A program made the translations under genes and the position numbers. From a virus, in the IMG/VR virus record IMGVR_UViG_3300047546_001263, positions 37,261 to 101,260 of that record: DNA of 64,000 nucleotides. One strand, given 5' to 3'. The notes under the pieces are model-generated. The model had not been told where the DNA came from, did not search any database, and saw nothing but the letters and a program-made list of their open reading frames with translations. Positions 42,313 to 51,173 of the stretch are shown here, piece by piece (position 1 is the first letter of the stretch; every line of letters starts with the position of its first letter).

Positions 42313-45300
42313 TTATTTATTTTTTAGTTCTGCTAATTCTGCTTTTAATTCTTCAATTTGTTTTTGTTGCTCTTTTATTGCTTCGATAAATAATGGAGCT
42401 AATTTTTCGTACTGAACAGTTAAGTAATTCTCTCCTGATCTAGATCCTCCGTTTTCGTCTAAGTCAAAAGGAGCTGGTTTAACTGCTTGTGGTAATACTG
42501 CTTGTACTTGCTGTGCTAATACCCCAGCATCACCTTCTTTGATCTTAGGATTAAATCCTGCATCGAAAGCTTCTTGTTTCCAGTCAAAAGTTACACCATT
42601 TAAAGATAATACTTTATCTAAAGCGTTTGGTATATTTTTTATATTTTCTTTTAATCTTTCGTCGGAAGAGTATGCTGTAACATCTCCAGGGAATGTAGTG
42701 TTACCAGATCCGTCTAACAAAGTAGCTGTTCTACTTAAAGTAGTAAATACTCCTGAGTATTGTCTAACGTGGATTGGTTCAGTAGCGTCGTCTGCTGTTG
42801 CTATTTCGACAAAACCAGCATTTGAAGCTGTACCGCCAATTCTGATACGGAACTGGTCATTATCTGCCATGTTACCGTAAACTAAATCTGCTGAGTTAGT
42901 ACTAGTTACTGTATTCTCTACCTTGGCAACAGTACCTGATGAAGTTTGGTATCCAGAGTTATTAGTCCATTGTGAAATGTTACCCGACTTATTAGTCAGT
43001 GTATCAGTAGAAGAAGCTGTAATATATCCTGCACCGTTAGTTAACTGGTTAGTATTTGTTACGTTAGTAGCTCCTGCTGCAATTCCATCTAATTTATCTC
43101 TACGAGTTGTAGTAAAGTTTACCGCTGTTAATCCGCCATCACCTACTGAGTAAGTTGTATCTGTCCAAGGTACGTTGACTACACCTTGTAAAGAAGCATT
43201 TAACTGTAATCCGTAAGTTCTACCAGCTGTAGCTGATACAGCATTAGCTGCTACCGTTTGAGTAGTATCGCTGGCTAACTCTATACCACCTAATGCTGTT
43301 GAAGTTGCTGTAGGTAGTGAGTAGTTATTTGCATTAGCTGCAATTCCATCTAATTTATCTCTACGAGTTGTAGTAAAGTTAACTTGAGTTAATCCACCAT
43401 CACCTACTGTTAAGTTACCTCCGTGGTAGATTGTATTACCACCGTATGTTAAAGCTCCAGTACCGGTTCTACCTAAAGCAGTTGCGTTACTATTACCAAA
43501 AACAATATATCCTTGAGTAGCATCTTGTACACCCTGTATTCTAAATGTGTTAGCTGCATTTATATCACCAATCCAAGCATCATCACCTATTCTAACATTT
43601 GTACCGTTTCCGTTATTACCAGTAATCACTGAGTCAAATGTAACTTGAGCGCTGGTAGCTACTGATTGCCCGATTGAGAAGGTTACTGCTCCGGTAGCTG
43701 CACTTACACCAACACCTGTACCAGCTACTGCTGAAGTTACACCAGCATTACTAAATGTAGTGCCTGTTAATGTAATACCTGTTCCAGCAGAGTATGTTGT
43801 ATTTGTATCGGTTGCAGTAATTGTAATTGTATCAGTAGTAGCATCGGTAGTAATTGTTACGTTACTGCCTGCAGCTAAAGTTAAAGTATCATCATTTGTA
43901 TCAGCTACTACTGTAGTTTGACCTGCTACTGCTATATTTTTAAATATATTTTGAGATGAACCTCTATCTGAGTTAGTAATTGTTACTGCACCGGTTGCAC
44001 CAGAAACTGATATACCAGTTCCTGCTACGTTAGAAGTTACACCTGCGTTTGTTAAAGTTACAGAAGATCCTAAAGAAACAGCTCCTCCTCCACTCATTCC
44101 AGTTCCTGCTGTTACAGTTACTGAAGAGTTAGCTAATTTAGCGTTAGTTACAGAAGCATCTACTAATTGAGAAGCATTGATTGTCTTGTTTGTTAATATC
44201 TGTGCCCCTGATAATGTTACTACTGAGCTGTCGATACTAAAGGCTGTACCTGTTAAAGATAAACCTGTAGATGCTGTATATGTAGTATTTGTATCTGTTG
44301 ATGCAATTGTAAAGCTAGGATAAGTACCAGTTATAGTTACGTTAGATCCTGCTGTTAATACAACTGTCTGGTCAGGTGCGGAGTTTGTAATCGTTGGTGT
44401 AGCTCCTTCTCCTGTGTTATTGGCTAAAGTGATTCCAGTACCTGCTACTAAACTTGCTACATAATTACCTGTTGTGTCAGTTCCTAAAGCAACTGAATCT
44501 GCTGCAATTGTAGCTGTTAAGGTTACGCCTGCAGATCCATCAAAGGAAACGTTACCGGTTAAATCACCACCTAATGTAATTGTTCTAGCAGTTGCTAATT
44601 TAGAAGCTGTAGAAGCATTACCTGATAGAGATCCTGTGATACTTGTTGCAATTAAATTAGAAACCTGTAATGGAGCTAATTCAAAAGAAGCGTGAGTTGT
44701 ATCTATGTAAATACTTGCATCTGGTTCTGGGTCATATCCTCTGAAGAATTTCCAGATGTTATCAGAAGCATCTCTAAATAAACCAGCATGGTGGTAAGTA
44801 CCGTCATTATATCCACCAGCAAATCCTAAGTCAGGGTTTGTTCCTGATTTAGCTCTTGCTATTCCTCCTGATACATAACTAGTAGTTGTACTACCGCTTA
44901 TGCTAAATGTTGTATGTGTTTGACCTGCGTGAGATTTTGTGCCTACCGCAGTAATTGTTTGGCTTGTTACGTTATATGCTGTTGGATTAACTCCTGTTAC
45001 AGTTACTACCATTCCTACTACGTAGTTATGATTTTCTTCTGTTGTATACGTTATAGTAGTTCCATCACCATTAATATCTAGAATAGTAGTCTGCGCTCCA
45101 TTATTTAAGTATATTAAGTTATCTGATACTGCTAAATTTTGAACGCTGATTGAAGTTGTTGTACCTGATACAAATAAGTTTCCATCAACAAAAACACTAC
45201 CGTTAAAAGTACCATTTCTAAAAGTAACATTATCTGTAGTACCTAAACCAGTTGCTACGGCTGTTATAGTCCCACTAGTATTAGTGAAGTTAATTCCGGC

Positions 45301-46449
45301 CTGTCCTGAGGTATCGTTAAATGTTAAACCTGATTGATAAGATCCTGTAGCGGCTTCTAGAGCAGCTAATCTAGTATTTTGAGTATTATTTACACTTGTA
45401 GCTGTTGATGTTGATGATTCAATAGGGACAATTCTTGATGCAAAAGAACTAGATACAGAAGCTAATTCACTATCTGTAGCATAAGTTGATCCTAAGTTAT
45501 TAATTGTAGTATTGATGTTATCAATCCTAGTTGCAAACGATCCTGAGTTAATTCTCGCTATTTGAACGTTTGTACTTGTAGTAGAAGCAAATGAACTAGA
45601 TACTGATATTAAGCTAGCATCGGTAGCATACGTATTATCTAAGTTATTTATCGCTGTATTAATATTATCTATTCTATTTGCAAGAGATCCAGATACAGTA
45701 TTAAGGTGTGTATTAACCCCGATAATGTTAGAGGATAAAGAAGAAGATAATATAGTAATATCAGAGTGTATATCAGCATCTACTGCAATAAGAGAAGCTG
45801 AAAGCGCGGCTAATTGACTATCAGTAGCATAAGTATTATCTAGACCGTTAATTGTATTGTTAATACTTACGATATTCGAAGCTAAAGAAGCAGATACTAC
45901 TGCTAGTTCAGAATCTGTAGCGTAGGTATTGTATATGTTAGCTATATTAGAAGCTAAAGAAGAGGAAACGTTAGTAAGCTCTGTATCTGTAGCGTACGTA
46001 CTGTATATGTTAGCTATATTAGAAGCTAAAGAAGCAGATACTGCTGCTAATTCAGAATCTGTAGCGTAGGTATTAAAGATTGTAGCAACATTACCGGCTA
46101 AAGAAGAAGAAACGTTAGCTAATTCTGTATCTGTAGCATAAGTGTTATAGATATTAGTGATATCTCCTGCTAAAGAAGAAGAAACGTTGCTTAATTCACT
46201 ATCAGTAGCGAAACCTGTACCTAGATTATCAAATCTAGTAGCAAATGATGCAGAAACTGCACCAAATGATCCAGATATCTGGGATGCTATTTGCGCTGAA
46301 CCTGATAATAAGGTTGGTTTATTAAGAACGTTTGCGTACTCTACGTTAGAGGCAGCTACGTTAGTTAAGCCGCTTCCGTTCCCAAAGAAAGACCCACTAA
46401 AGGATCCTGTCAGTGCGGCGTTAATACCTATTGGATTGTCAATTCTCAT
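42313..46449 (-). CDS. Long tail fibre with C-terminal S74 intramolecular chaperone
   Basis: A 1378-residue fibre. It opens with ALTGSFSGSFFGNGSGLTNV, a module shared with the next fibre genes. Residues about 80-340 contain 24-residue repeats starting [FY]ATDxELxxVSxSLA that should form a trimeric coiled rod. The middle is beta-rich (TAGSNVTI and GDGGLTxVNFTTTRRDKLDGIAA units occur more than once). The end (about 1261-1378) is a peptidase S74 chaperone: SSDERLKENI with Ser1261/1262 and Lys1267 as the likely self-cleavage dyad, GVLAQQV, and a helical KEQQKQIEELKAEL tail. The chaperone normally trimerises the fibre and then cuts itself off. Host recognition is the expected role. Confidence 0.9.
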   Translation of the reverse strand: MRIDNPIGINAALTGSFSGSFFGNGSGLTNVAASNVEYANVLNKPTLLSGSAQIASQISGSFGAVSASFATRFDNLGTGFATDSELSNVSSSLAGDITNIYNTYATDTELANVSSSLAGNVATIFNTYATDSELAAVSASLASNIANIYSTYATDTELTNVSSSLASNIANIYNTYATDSELAVVSASLASNIVSINNTINGLDNTYATDSQLAALSASLIAVDADIHSDITILSSSLSSNIIGVNTHLNTVSGSLANRIDNINTAINNLDNTYATDASLISVSSSFASTTSTNVQIARINSGSFATRIDNINTTINNLGSTYATDSELASVSSSFASRIVPIESSTSTATSVNNTQNTRLAALEAATGSYQSGLTFNDTSGQAGINFTNTSGTITAVATGLGTTDNVTFRNGTFNGSVFVDGNLFVSGTTTSISVQNLAVSDNLIYLNNGAQTTILDINGDGTTITYTTEENHNYVVGMVVTVTGVNPTAYNVTSQTITAVGTKSHAGQTHTTFSISGSTTTSYVSGGIARAKSGTNPDLGFAGGYNDGTYHHAGLFRDASDNIWKFFRGYDPEPDASIYIDTTHASFELAPLQVSNLIATSITGSLSGNASTASKLATARTITLGGDLTGNVSFDGSAGVTLTATIAADSVALGTDTTGNYVASLVAGTGITLANNTGEGATPTITNSAPDQTVVLTAGSNVTITGTYPSFTIASTDTNTTYTASTGLSLTGTAFSIDSSVVTLSGAQILTNKTINASQLVDASVTNAKLANSSVTVTAGTGMSGGGAVSLGSSVTLTNAGVTSNVAGTGISVSGATGAVTITNSDRGSSQNIFKNIAVAGQTTVVADTNDDTLTLAAGSNVTITTDATTDTITITATDTNTTYSAGTGITLTGTTFSNAGVTSAVAGTGVGVSAATGAVTFSIGQSVATSAQVTFDSVITGNNGNGTNVRIGDDAWIGDINAANTFRIQGVQDATQGYIVFGNSNATALGRTGTGALTYGGNTIYHGGNLTVGDGGLTQVNFTTTRRDKLDGIAANANNYSLPTATSTALGGIELASDTTQTVAANAVSATAGRTYGLQLNASLQGVVNVPWTDTTYSVGDGGLTAVNFTTTRRDKLDGIAAGATNVTNTNQLTNGAGYITASSTDTLTNKSGNISQWTNNSGYQTSSGTVAKVENTVTSTNSADLVYGNMADNDQFRIRIGGTASNAGFVEIATADDATEPIHVRQYSGVFTTLSRTATLLDGSGNTTFPGDVTAYSSDERLKENIKNIPNALDKVLSLNGVTFDWKQEAFDAGFNPKIKEGDAGVLAQQVQAVLPQAVKPAPFDLDENGGSRSGENYLTVQYEKLAPLFIEAIKEQQKQIEELKAELAELKNK
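45425..46212 (-). repeat. 24-residue (72-bp) tandem repeats in the long fibre gene
   Basis: At least five consecutive 24-residue units ([FY]ATDSELxxVSxSLAxxIxxIxNT) run from 46212 to about 45852, then more widely spaced copies to about 45425. Nucleotide similarity between copies is high (GTAGCGTAGGTATT-like strings recur on the plus strand). Confidence 0.8.
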
Positions 46450-46485
46450 GTTTTTCTTCTTTTATAGTCTTTTTGCTACGTTATT

Positions 46486-46493
46486 AATAAATA
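46486..46493 (-). promoter_or_regulatory. TATTTATT box upstream of the long fibre gene
   Basis: A near-match (coding strand TATTTATT) 36 bases before the ATG, within the end of the neighbouring fibre gene's spacer. Confidence 0.35.
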
Positions 46494-46494
46494 T

Positions 46495-47367
46495 CTACTT
46501 ATTTACTACTACACTTCCTGAAATATAAGTACTAAACTCTAATACTACTGCATTACTTGAAGCAGATAATATCTTAGCCGGTAATACTTGCTCTCTCTGA
46601 GCAGTATACACCTGTACTACTGGAAAATCTTCAGATAGATTATGAGTTATAGTAAAAGGTCCACTACCTTCAATATTTTGTCTATAAGAAGTAGATGGTA
46701 TATTTGTAAAGTTGGTATAATTAAGGTAATACGACGGTAATTGACCGCCTAACTTTGTAGAATCGGCGGCTGAACCAGAAACAATATGTCCAGCTTTACC
46801 AACTACTACAAATCCTGTTGTTGCAGGATTAAAAGTAACAGTTACTGTATTTAAGTTAGCTACATTTACGGATTGTGGTATAATTTGGTTATACTGATTA
46901 TCGTAAACTGAAACTAATATGTTTCTGGTGTTAAAATTATGGGTAACTACTTTAGAAGTAGCGTTTGTGAAGGTATCTGTAACGGTTGTTACTTGATCTA
47001 TCTTAGCATTACCTCCTACAATATGACCTCCTTTAGCAACTACAACTGTACCTGTTGTTAGTTGATTAAATGTAATAGTAACGTTGTTGTTATCTGTTAA
47101 ATTAACAGTTGCTGGAATAATTTGATTATCATTCTCATCATAAACACTTATAACAAGGTTCTTAGATGAAAAATTATGATTAACTACCTTAGTTAAGGTG
47201 CTAGTAAAAGAATCTGATACAGTAGCTTGTTCAGATATTGTAGAATTTACATTAGTTAAACCTGAACCGTCTCCTACGAAGTACGAAGCAGTTACAGCGC
47301 TAGCTACATTAAGATTATATAAGTGTGCACTCGACCCACTTACAATGAGTTTTTTCCAGTTTGGCAT
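46495..47367 (-). CDS. Fibre/adhesin protein with three beta repeats and WKKL-VSGS N-terminus
   Basis: A 290-residue protein. The start MPNWKKLIVSGSSAHLYNL and the TASYFVGDGSGLTNV that follows recur in neighbouring fibre proteins. The rest is three repeats of about 75 residues built from V-x-HNFxSxNxxVSVYDxxxNQIIP..V, NxVTxTF and TTGxVVVxKxGHIV; the third is divergent. This looks like a short beta-rich fibre. A terminator, a TATTTATA box and a 69-base leader precede it. Confidence 0.7.
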   Translation of the reverse strand: MPNWKKLIVSGSSAHLYNLNVASAVTASYFVGDGSGLTNVNSTISEQATVSDSFTSTLTKVVNHNFSSKNLVISVYDENDNQIIPATVNLTDNNNVTITFNQLTTGTVVVAKGGHIVGGNAKIDQVTTVTDTFTNATSKVVTHNFNTRNILVSVYDNQYNQIIPQSVNVANLNTVTVTFNPATTGFVVVGKAGHIVSGSAADSTKLGGQLPSYYLNYTNFTNIPSTSYRQNIEGSGPFTITHNLSEDFPVVQVYTAQREQVLPAKILSASSNAVVLEFSTYISGSVVVNK

Positions 47368-47436
47368 TCGTGTTACTATTACGGTTGGTTACACCAATGT
47401 GCGGTGCCCACTTCCCTTTCGGGCCTATAATGTACA

Positions 47437-47444
47437 TATAAATA
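47437..47444 (-). promoter_or_regulatory. TATTTATA box upstream of 47367
   Basis: Coding-strand GCTATTTATAT lies just after the terminator at 47451-47466 and 69 bases before the ATG. The leader between them contains a GGCCCGAAAGGG-type hairpin. Confidence 0.5.
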
Positions 47445-47450
47445 GCAAAA

Positions 47451-47466
47451 GGACCTATTAAGGTCC
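47451..47466 (-). terminator. Short hairpin terminator
   Basis: A 6-bp stem GGACCT/AGGTCC with a 4-base loop. The coding strand continues TTTTGC. It lies behind the 60-residue gene and directly before the next promoter-like box. Confidence 0.65.
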
Positions 47467-47474
47467 CTTCACTA

Positions 47475-47657
47475 CTAATTGTTTTTTTCTAATTCGTTTG
47501 TTAGTTTTACCCAGATGTTATAGAAGGCTTCGAATTCATCACCCTTATAGGTAGCTGTTCGAAGTTTTGCGAGTAAAAACTCGATCTCCTTCTTTGTAAA
47601 CCCGGATTGAGATTCAGGTTTACTTGGTTTACCTCCAATCTTATCTAATAACCCCAT
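47475..47657 (-). CDS. Small conserved-looking protein, unknown
   Basis: A 60-residue protein: a Gly/Lys/Pro/Ser N-terminus, then a single helix-rich domain (FTKKEIEFLLAKLRTATYKGDEFEAFYNIWVKLTNELEKNN). It lies between two fibre genes. Function unknown; a clear frame, separate spacing and a terminator behind it support it as real. Confidence 0.6.
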   Translation of the reverse strand: MGLLDKIGGKPSKPESQSGFTKKEIEFLLAKLRTATYKGDEFEAFYNIWVKLTNELEKNN

Positions 47658-47671
47658 AACTTTATTTTATT

Positions 47672-48733
47672 TTATACGTAAATGAATATATCCTCTCCTT
47701 CTACTCTAATGTTTCCAACGTGATCTGCTTCTGCTGTAGCAGCATCTGCTGAAGTACCTGCAAATACACCTCCTATATAGTAAGATGGAGTTTGTGCTCC
47801 TGTTGCATTAGAAGCCATGTTACCAACAATTGCAAGACGTCCGTCGTTGCTGTTGTAACTAGCATCCCATATTAAACCAGCACCTGATTGAGCAGTACCG
47901 TTAGAACCACCAAATACGAAACCTGAATCCGCTGTTGCAGCTGAACCAGAGTTTAATAAAATGAAAGCATCTTCTACATCTAAGTTAGTTGTATTGATGT
48001 TTGTTACAGTACCTTGTACGTCTAAGTTACCTTGTACTGATAAATTACCTGTAATGTTTACATTATCTGGTAATCCAATAGTGATTGTCTGTCCAGAAGC
48101 AGCTGCAGTTACTTCGTTAGCTGTACCTACGATAGATAATGTTTGATTACCTAAAGCTACTGAACCTCCACCTGTTGAACCAGAAATGTTTAATGTAGTA
48201 CTAATGTTTGCAGTACTAGCAGCAGTTAAACGACCGTCAGCATCTACTGTGAATGTAGGGATTGCTGTAGCACTACCGTAAGAACCTGCAGTTACTGCTG
48301 TAGCTTTTAAGCTAATTTTATTACTACCATCAAATTCGATAGAAGTTCCGTCTACTGAAGCAGAAACTTGTAAGTTATTACCGCCAATAGTACCAGAAAC
48401 TACTATACCTTTACCTGCTGTTAAACCAGTACCTTCAATAGCTGTAATCTGAGAATCTAATCCCGAGATTGCACTATCAACAGAAGCTGTATAAGCAGTA
48501 AATCCTGTAGTTTGTGAAATTGTAATCTGAGAAGATCCAGATACTAATGTAGGTTTACCTGTAATGTTAGCAAATGCTACTGAATCAGCTGATAAACCTG
48601 TTAATCCTGAACCGTCTCCTTTAAATGAACCGGTGATAGACTGGTTAGCCACCCCGTTTCTTGCATAATTTAAGTCGTTTACTAACTGGCTTATATTACT
48701 ACCAGAAACGACGAGTTTTTTCCACTGTGCCAT
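47672..48733 (-). CDS. Tail fibre protein with WKKL-VSGS N-terminus
   Basis: A 353-residue protein. It begins [17 protein letters not shown] and continues [39 protein letters not shown], which is nearly the same module as in the long fibre. The body is rich in small beta repeats, including [19 protein letters not shown] and the [16 protein letters not shown] segment typical of fibre shafts. It has no chaperone domain at the end. It is likely a short or side fibre sharing a docking site with the neighbours. Confidence 0.75.
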   Translation of the reverse strand: MAQWKKLVVSGSNISQLVNDLNYARNGVANQSITGSFKGDGSGLTGLSADSVAFANITGKPTLVSGSSQITISQTTGFTAYTASVDSAISGLDSQITAIEGTGLTAGKGIVVSGTIGGNNLQVSASVDGTSIEFDGSNKISLKATAVTAGSYGSATAIPTFTVDADGRLTAASTANISTTLNISGSTGGGSVALGNQTLSIVGTANEVTAAASGQTITIGLPDNVNITGNLSVQGNLDVQGTVTNINTTNLDVEDAFILLNSGSAATADSGFVFGGSNGTAQSGAGLIWDASYNSNDGRLAIVGNMASNATGAQTPSYYIGGVFAGTSADAATAEADHVGNIRVEGEDIFIYV

Positions 48734-48762
48734 GTTATGTTTTTAAGTTAATTTTCGTTGTT

Positions 48763-48770
48763 AATAAATA
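48763..48770 (-). promoter_or_regulatory. TATTTATT box upstream of 48733
   Basis: Coding-strand ATATTTATT ends 29 bases before the ATG in the 46-base gap; one mismatch to TATTTATA. Confidence 0.35.
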
Positions 48771-48779
48771 TAGTTAATT

Positions 48780-49142
48780 TTACAATCCAAAATAAAAAGC
48801 ATTATCTGCTCCATAATATATACTACCTGTAATCGGTGTAGGAGGTACTGAAAAAGGATGTAATACTACAACACCTTGTTCATTTACTTTAAATTTATCT
48901 TTACCGTCTACATTTACTGCAAAATACTTCGAAACTCCATCTAGTTTTAATCTAAAAGACCCTGTTATGTGTATATCTGTAGTAGCTGATGCGTAAGATC
49001 CTGTTTTATTAAAGACAGAAGCATCAATAGTAGAGATAGGCTGTCCGTTTAGGGTAAAACTACCTAATACATTCAATGAACCTGTTAAATCTCCAGATCC
49101 ACTAAGGTGAGGACTAATCTGTTTCCACTGTATTAATGCCAT
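48780..49142 (-). CDS. Short fibre-like protein
   Basis: A 120-residue protein starting MALIQWKQISPHLSGSGDLTGSLNVLGSFTLNG, a variant of the WKKL-SGS opening seen in the next two fibre genes, followed by beta-rich segments (DIHITGSFRLKLDG, FAVNVDGKDKFKV). It ends in SIYYGADNAFYFGL, similar to fibre-shaft units. It is probably a fibre hinge or adaptor. It lies just after the gp15-like gene. Confidence 0.6.
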   Translation of the reverse strand: MALIQWKQISPHLSGSGDLTGSLNVLGSFTLNGQPISTIDASVFNKTGSYASATTDIHITGSFRLKLDGVSKYFAVNVDGKDKFKVNEQGVVVLHPFSVPPTPITGSIYYGADNAFYFGL

Positions 49143-49143
49143 C

Positions 49144-50379
49144 TTATGCTAGTTTTCCAATTAAAGTATATTCATCAATAGATTCGATGGCAAAACCTAA
49201 GGTATTGTTAAAAGTAACTACCAAATTACCACCAACTTGCTCTATTGTATCGATTGCATCTGTTTCAACAATCATACCGTTAATAAATACTTGGAAATTA
49301 GATTTATTTAATGGAGGGAATCCTGCAGGAGTCTCTGCTAACTGCTGTCCTGTAAAGGTTAGTGTTTTTGCTCCTGTATTTACTACTGTATTTACAGAAT
49401 TACTTGTAATTACTTTCTGTAATGTTACGTATGCTTTTTGTTCTGATGTCATAGACTCTTCGATTGTTGTTAAATTTAAAGTCTCACTTGCTTTATCGTA
49501 AAATCTTGCTTTTCCTTTCACGGCTTGTGTGGCTGTTTGTGTTTCGATATTAGAAACCATTTCAAAACCGAAGTTAACTGCAGATTTAGAGTAAAATTTA
49601 TTCATACCTCTTACAGTTGCATTTATAGAGTCAGGAACTATATGTCCTAACAGCTTTATAGTAAAAGTAGTCTTTACAGTACGGTCATTACCGGCTGCTA
49701 ACTCTGTAGTTTGTGCATAACTATCAATCATTGCTCTAAAACTAAACCTTTCCGGGTCTCCCCAGTAAGAATCTGATGCAAAGTTGATAGCTTCAACTAA
49801 TTTATTCATCTGTTCTACATAATCTGTAAAGATTATACAGGAATATGTGATATCTACGAAGTCTGGCATAACTACTGCGTAGAATTCTTTGACTTCATCT
49901 CTATTATTTAATAAACTAAAGCGGTCATATACGTTTTTCTTAGAAAACTTCTTTTCAAATACACCATAGTTTAGTGGATTGTTAGCATCTAACTTGTTTC
50001 CGTAGCTTCTATTCTTTTCTACAGAGTCTCTTTTAAACATTATCAAAGGAGTTTGTATTTTTCCTCCTTTATCTCTATAGAAACCATCTTTCTGTACTGC
50101 TGCCCAACGTTCTGGTGAACCGTATAGTAATGGAACTTCTTTTTTTATACCATTCTGTATTACTGATGGTCTTATTACTTTAGTAAAGTAGTAGAATATA
50201 GTCTCATCTATGTCCTTTAACCCTAAAGAGAATTGTTTCACATCATCATTCTTTACAGTCTTCTGTAATTCTCTTCTTTTATTATCAACAGATAGCGATT
50301 TACCTGTATTCAGTAACGGATCCACATGACTTTGTGCAATCTCTAACTGTGTTTTAGGTATAGGTTTATTATTAGACAT
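49144..50379 (-). CDS. Tail completion/terminator protein, gp15-like
   Basis: A 411-residue protein. Residues about 50-260 follow T4 gp15: FTKVIRPSVIQNG, VPLLYGSPERW, QTPLIMFKR, VDITYSCIIFTDYVEQMNKLVEAINFA and TFTIKLLGHIVP line up in order with the gp15 strands and helices. gp15 caps the tail and joins it to the neck. About 130 extra C-terminal residues form a separate beta-rich domain (FQVFINGMIVETDAIDTIEQVGGNLVVTF). The gene follows gp14-like and precedes the fibres, in keeping with T4 neck order. Confidence 0.65.
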   Translation of the reverse strand: MSNNKPIPKTQLEIAQSHVDPLLNTGKSLSVDNKRRELQKTVKNDDVKQFSLGLKDIDETIFYYFTKVIRPSVIQNGIKKEVPLLYGSPERWAAVQKDGFYRDKGGKIQTPLIMFKRDSVEKNRSYGNKLDANNPLNYGVFEKKFSKKNVYDRFSLLNNRDEVKEFYAVVMPDFVDITYSCIIFTDYVEQMNKLVEAINFASDSYWGDPERFSFRAMIDSYAQTTELAAGNDRTVKTTFTIKLLGHIVPDSINATVRGMNKFYSKSAVNFGFEMVSNIETQTATQAVKGKARFYDKASETLNLTTIEESMTSEQKAYVTLQKVITSNSVNTVVNTGAKTLTFTGQQLAETPAGFPPLNKSNFQVFINGMIVETDAIDTIEQVGGNLVVTFNNTLGFAIESIDEYTLIGKLA

Positions 50380-50382
50380 CTA

Positions 50383-50871
50383 TTATATAGTTACTTGTGT
50401 TATTCCTACCTTTTCTGCTCTTGTTAGGTGACATTTAACTATAATAGATACAGAACTTCCGAATCTAGATCCATATTCTGTGAAATTATAGCTACTATCT
50501 CTACCTAAGAATAGTTGATTCTCTACAACAGTATCTACTTCGTAGTAGTTTTCATGCCAAAGTAAGATATCTCCTACTTCCGGTACTACATTTACATCAA
50601 CTAAGTCTTGTCTTATGAAAGCAAAAGATGCTTCTCTTGTTAAATCTGGTCCAAAGTCATCATCTGTTATTACTTGATCGCCTCTAGTAATGAAACAGTT
50701 TAATTTTACTGCATCCCAGAAAGACTTTGTAAGAGCTTCTCCGTAAAGATTAGCTTCAGTATCTTCTACACTGAATTTATAGTATAGAATCTCTTGCTCA
50801 ATTATATCTTTGAGTAGTTCTCTACCTATATTAGTTAGTAATCCAAAGTCTCTTGTACTTCCAAATATCAT
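50383..50871 (-). CDS. Neck protein, gp14-like
   Basis: A 162-residue protein. NLYGEALTKSFWDAVKLNCFI (about 42-62), then FGPDLTREASFAFIRQDLV (73-91) and VPEVGDILLWHENYYEVDTVVENQLFLG (96-123) give the gp14 pattern (LYGE, xFxIxRxD, PxxGDxxxWxxxxxExxxVE). It is shorter than T4 gp14 (256). In T4 this protein forms the neck ring with gp13. It overlaps the small protein upstream by 4 bases. Confidence 0.65.
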   Translation of the reverse strand: MIFGSTRDFGLLTNIGRELLKDIIEQEILYYKFSVEDTEANLYGEALTKSFWDAVKLNCFITRGDQVITDDDFGPDLTREASFAFIRQDLVDVNVVPEVGDILLWHENYYEVDTVVENQLFLGRDSSYNFTEYGSRFGSSVSIIVKCHLTRAEKVGITQVTI

Positions 50872-51173
50872 TTTACCTCAATTGTTTTAGGTGCAAACTC
50901 AAATTTGGTTATTTGAGGGATTTTTGATAACGAAACTTGCTTCAACTTAGCAAAAGCTGGTTCAGCTTGTTGTTTTGTAATGATTTTCATCTTCATTACT
51001 GCTGTATTGTTAGCATCATTATGAGATACCTGAGTTACTGTTATAACTCCTGGTAAAGCTCTCATTAATTCACCTGTTTCTTGTATAGTTACATCAGGGT
51101 TTATAGTAATTCTTACTAAACCTTGGTATGTATTATACTCCTCTTCAGTTAATATGTTAAGTAATTTTATCAT
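50868..51173 (-). CDS. Small neck-region protein, unknown
   Basis: A 101-residue protein with an ACT/ferredoxin-like arrangement by eye (GLVRITINPDVTIQETGELMRALPGV, then NNTAVMKMKI). It lies between gp13- and gp14-like genes and overlaps both by 4 bases. Possibly a small neck or adaptor protein. No firm family. Confidence 0.55.
   Translation of the reverse strand: MIKLLNILTEEEYNTYQGLVRITINPDVTIQETGELMRALPGVITVTQVSHNDANNTAVMKMKIITKQQAEPAFAKLKQVSLSKIPQITKFEFAPKTIEVK

Noticed and set aside
45425-46212. Possible CRISPR-like repeat array
   Set aside because: The repeats are in frame with the fibre protein, have no unique spacers and vary at codon third positions.
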